Assembly: GCF_964204865.1 (NCBI RefSeq)
Contig: NC_135250.1
Span: forward strand, 6,324,001 to 6,388,000
Source of the DNA: Styela clava
Taxonomy: Eukaryota; Chordata; Ascidiacea; Stolidobranchia; Styelidae
Direction of reading: 5' to 3'
Length of the DNA: 64,000 nt
The notes beneath the pieces were generated by a model, which did not search any database, had not been told where the DNA came from, and saw nothing but the letters and a program-made list of their open reading frames with translations. This document shows, one piece after another, positions 60,801 through 64,000 of this stretch. Position 1 is the stretch's first letter; the number at the start of each line of letters is the position of its first letter. The translations under genes and the position numbers were made by a program.

Positions 60801-63395
60801 ATGATAAAGGTATACCATTTCACTAATCGGAATTCAATGGATATCCACGGACTTTTGTTCAAATTATGTTTAGCTACAATTGTGTTACCGATGTGTAGAT
60901 CGGTGAACACCACAATCACCAACGTTGAGATAATAAACACGACGGGAACTTCTAGCAGAACAGCAGAATTTTTGGAAAATACTTGTACAAAAAACATAAC
61001 GGCACTTGCTTACAAAGAGGAATGTTGTGATTTTATAGTTGAGAGGTTCAGGTCATCATGGTATAAAGGCGGATATTATCTTACTGAGTATTTGTCAAAT
61101 CTCCAAAAGTTGGGATGTAAAGAGTTCGAAAGCGAGTGTCAAATTCCTGTTTACAATTTTACAAACTTCACCAAATTGGTATACGATCGTTTTTGCAACC
61201 GAAATGCCCTACTGGCAAAATGTACAGAGGAATTATATCAAATATTGCGTAACTACCACTTTCGCACCTCAGACATATGGATTGGGAAAAACCTTGACTT
61301 GAAAATTACTGAGGAAATATGGAATAATTTAACTACGTCTCTGGTACCTTATCAAATGAAAATGAAAGATTTAAACAATCCCTGTGTTGAAGTCGCACTC
61401 TTTGACAGAACCTCGGGGGGCGTAGGAAGATTTCACGAAATCGTTCAGGTGTACACACCATTTTGCACAATGCAATGGAATGGTTACGACATAGAAACCG
61501 CCATGACAAGGCACGTATCGCCGTGGACCAGCATGTCACTGTGGTAAATATTTGTTTTCAAATTATTAAGTAATTGTATGTATAGCAAAAATGTATTATT
61601 TTGTCAGTGCTAGTAACTGAAATTAGACTGGTTGAATGTGTCGACATTCAAGTACCGGTACGTTTCAGTCACCACCCATTTTTGTGACTTCTGAATTGCA
61701 ACCAAATCAACAGAACATAATTTTCAAAATAACCATTTTTTCATTGTCATCAACATTAACAAACAATTTTCAAATTACACCGCTATAAAATCTACCCGGT
61801 ATGTGTTTCGAAGAAACTAGACTAGAAGAATGTTATAGTTTATGTCGTCACAATCAAGTTCTTTTTGGTTAAAACCAATAACTGCAGTTGCAGCCAGCGC
61901 ACTGACGGATGTATAATTAAAAATGGGGCACCTTGTGGGGGTCACGAGTTCGTTGTGTTCTGGCCTGGTGGTCAGTCGAAGTCGTGAAGACGACGGTACT
62001 GGTGCTTTATTAAAAGTTAATATACGTATTACTTCATTTCGGCTGTCGTGTCCATATTTTTGAGCATTGCTCCCTTGTTATTCTGTCCTAAATCAAGCAT
62101 TTTCGAGGGAATTCCAAGTATGTAATCTATATTTTAGTCTGAAGACTTTGTCCTGACTGTCTATTTTTCACAGGTGCCGCGGCAGTGTAATTATTTGCCA
62201 AGTGATAATAGCAATCCTTGGATTTGCGATCATAGTTGCCAACGTCATTGTTCTTTCTGTATATATGTCATCACCCGAGTTGAGAAACAGTCAGGGCATT
62301 TATAAATTGTCCATTGCAATTGGCGATTTATTTTCTGGGATTATTGTTATGCCAAATATCATTGTGTTCCACTATTGGATGTTTGTACACGAACGCCTAA
62401 TGGGAAACATGATGGACGGAGAGTCCGAAAGAAGACATGCTGGAGGAGGTATTCGTTCATACATCCCTACTCCATACATCAACTTCGTCGGATTTTTCAC
62501 AACATTTTCATTAACATTGTCCATTTATACACTTATAGTGGCAAGTGTGGATCGGTTTCTAGCTGTTTTCCGACCATTAAAATACAATAGAAGCAATGCT
62601 AAACGACACGCCAAATATGCATGTCTGGGAGTATGGATATTTGTTATCCTAATTTCGATAATACCTTTGGTTTTCCCTACTCTTTCTTACAAAATTATTT
62701 TGGCGACGATGGTGACGTCCATAGGGCCAGCTGCACTTATTCTGGTATCAATCGCATTTGGAATTCCATTAATAATGCTGTGTCTAATCAACTGTTTCAC
62801 ATTTTATTCGGCGAAGCAACACGCCAGGGCACGTGAGGATTTAAACAGGAGCATGTTAAGAAGAAACTCCGATAATGGAATTGAGAATCGTTTAAGACAG
62901 ATTCTTGGACTCATGGTCAGCGTGTTTATTTCATGTGTTTTCCCGACATTTCTTCTTACCATTATGGCGATATTTTTTGGCAACATTCTCCACAGGAACC
63001 CAAACAAATTCAACTCTGAGGCAGCGACAATTTATCAATCAGTGCAGTACTGCGCCATTTTGTTATTGCTGAGTAACAGTCTTTGGAACTTTTTTATTTA
63101 CAATTCAAGAGGAGAGGATTTTCGTAAAGCAGTCAAATCTCTAAAAATTGTGAAAGTTGTAATTACAACGGCCGGGTGTATCACACATTCTGCTCGTAGA
63201 CTGAGTAAAGTTTCTGTGCATTACAGAAGAAGGAAAAGTCGGGGTTCTACTGATATCACCAGCGCGTCAAGGACGATTTCACTTCCGGAAGTGGAAACGA
63301 CAATCGTTATGGCTACAAACTCAAATACCACATCTGGGACTAATAAACCAAATTCTCACAATAAACATGAATATGTCAACGGATCATACACCTGA
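60801..63395 (+). CDS. Class A GPCR with long cysteine-rich ectodomain (2 exons, up to 654 aa)
   Basis: Exon 1 60801-61543 (phase 2) and exon 2 62174-63395 (TGA); the join gives 1965 nt. A second in-frame ATG at 60837 starts a better signal peptide (MDIHGLLFKLCLATIVLPMC) and is the more likely start. Exon 1 encodes about 225 residues with many N-x-S/T sites (NTT, NTT, NIT, NFT, NLT) and about a dozen Cys (KEECCDF, FCNRN, NNPCVEV). Exon 2 encodes seven hydrophobic helices: TM1 with Asn (IIVANVIVL), TM2 with Asp (SIAIGDLFSG), TM3 ending VDRFLAVFRPL (DRY replaced by DRF), TM6 with CVFP, TM7 ending NSLWNFFIY (NPxxY with Pro replaced by Phe), then a Ser/Thr-rich cytoplasmic tail. It belongs to the rhodopsin-like class by these motifs; the ligand is unknown and the ectodomain fold is not recognised. 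A phase-2 intron separates ectodomain and 7TM parts, suggesting exon shuffling. Confidence 0.85.
61909..62085 (+). repeat. Dispersed short repeat R1, copy in the GPCR intron
   Basis: From GATGTATAATTAAAAATGGG to TTTGAGCATTGCTCCCTTG, with the GC-rich middle (GGCACCTTGTGGGGGTCACG; TGGTCAGTCGAAGTCGTGA) also found at 21058-21255. It lies in the single intron (61544-62173). Confidence 0.6.
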
Positions 63396-64000
63396 ATATC
63401 TCCGTCTATATCTGATCCGTCGCGGCAACAATGGAAAAAATGGACTAAAGGAGTTGAAACATTGATAAAGATTTTATCAACTTGCATGTTTTTTTACACA
63501 TTTTATTTGAGATTTTGTTTCAGTTGTTTTCATTTTGTATATATAACGCTAATAACGAGAGAGCAATGCTTAAATACAGAGATACGGAGTGGTGTATTGG
63601 TATCGATAAGAAAGACCTTAGCCGACTGGATGAGCAGGGAGTTTGCTGAAATGATAAGACGGACAAGCGTAATGAGATAAACTGTTTTCATATTTCATAA
63701 ATATTGTTTCCTTGAGTTAAATATAAACCAAATATGAGGTCCCATAGTACTCCTGGGAAATAAAGTAAAATGATATAACCTTTTAGCGATCAACATTCGA
63801 AATAGATTGGTCGATTAGTTGAAAAGAGAGAACATATCGTCACGCTAATAACCGAATTGCGTAAGTCATTTTTAGCAGTTTTGAGAAAAACGTAAAAAAC
63901 TTCCTAATGATATTGTTATGCCATTGAGAGTCAATAATTTGCCATGGTTCAATTTTTTGATCGTAGCCGGATTTAAGTTAATTTGTATGACGCAGTTAAG
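63396..64000. other. 3' flank of the GPCR gene
   Basis: Likely 3' UTR up to the AATAAA at 63759-63764, about 365 nt after the stop. An inverted R1 fragment (GAGAGAGCAATGCTTAAATA) lies at 63557-63576. No further gene seen. Confidence 0.5.

Overview
This is AT-rich animal nuclear DNA: every protein-coding locus is split by GT-AG introns, and the proteins are metazoan (a ciliary INTU protein, an SRCR protein, a class A GPCR, a C-type-lectin-like protein). Short introns, dense hAT elements and hairpin MITEs are compatible with an ascidian tunicate, but the species assignment is inference. No bacterial, viral, rRNA, tRNA or CRISPR feature was found.

Layout. 1-10.1 kb: 3' 17 coding exons of an inturned (INTU) orthologue; spliced reading frame 2451 nt (816 codons plus stop) with all splice phases consistent; the 5' end lies outside. 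10.75-15.68 kb: a complete but dead hAT transposon with a perfect 8-bp target duplication, into whose transposase gene a second hAT element (11.61-13.50 kb) has inserted, also with a perfect 8-bp duplication. 16.1-18.0 kb: another small hAT element and a two-exon fragment of a membrane-anchored C-type-lectin-like gene. 18-21.4 kb: intergenic, with a dispersed short repeat.

21.4-57.9 kb: a tandemly duplicated locus. The unit contains a six-exon gene (copies A 23.2-25.1, B 27.3-29.8, C 39.1-44.7, D 55.0-57.2 kb) for a ~182-residue, probably cytosolic, beta-rich protein whose family I do not recognise. A and D are intact; B has a 1-nt deletion in exon 5 that replaces its C-terminus; C has a premature stop in exon 6. 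An SRCR gene (31.9-35.2 kb) lies between B and C; its last exon is duplicated between C and D (51.35-51.69 kb) with an in-frame stop. The intervals 34.0-41.0 and 50.6-56.8 kb are a segmental duplication. Insertions shared or not shared among copies (hAT in intron 1 of B only; hAT in intron 2 of C and D only; a nested foldback in intron 4 of C only) order the events.

A short inverted-repeat element sits at the same place just 3' of all four copies. At copy C it has expanded into a 38-unit, 72-76-bp satellite (44.76-47.59 kb), each unit still being an imperfect hairpin. A separate hairpin MITE family carrying a YY1-like CAAGATGGCG core in each arm has about eleven copies.

60.8-63.4 kb: a two-exon gene for a class A GPCR with a ~240-residue cysteine-rich, N-glycosylatable ectodomain. 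The remainder is intergenic sequence.
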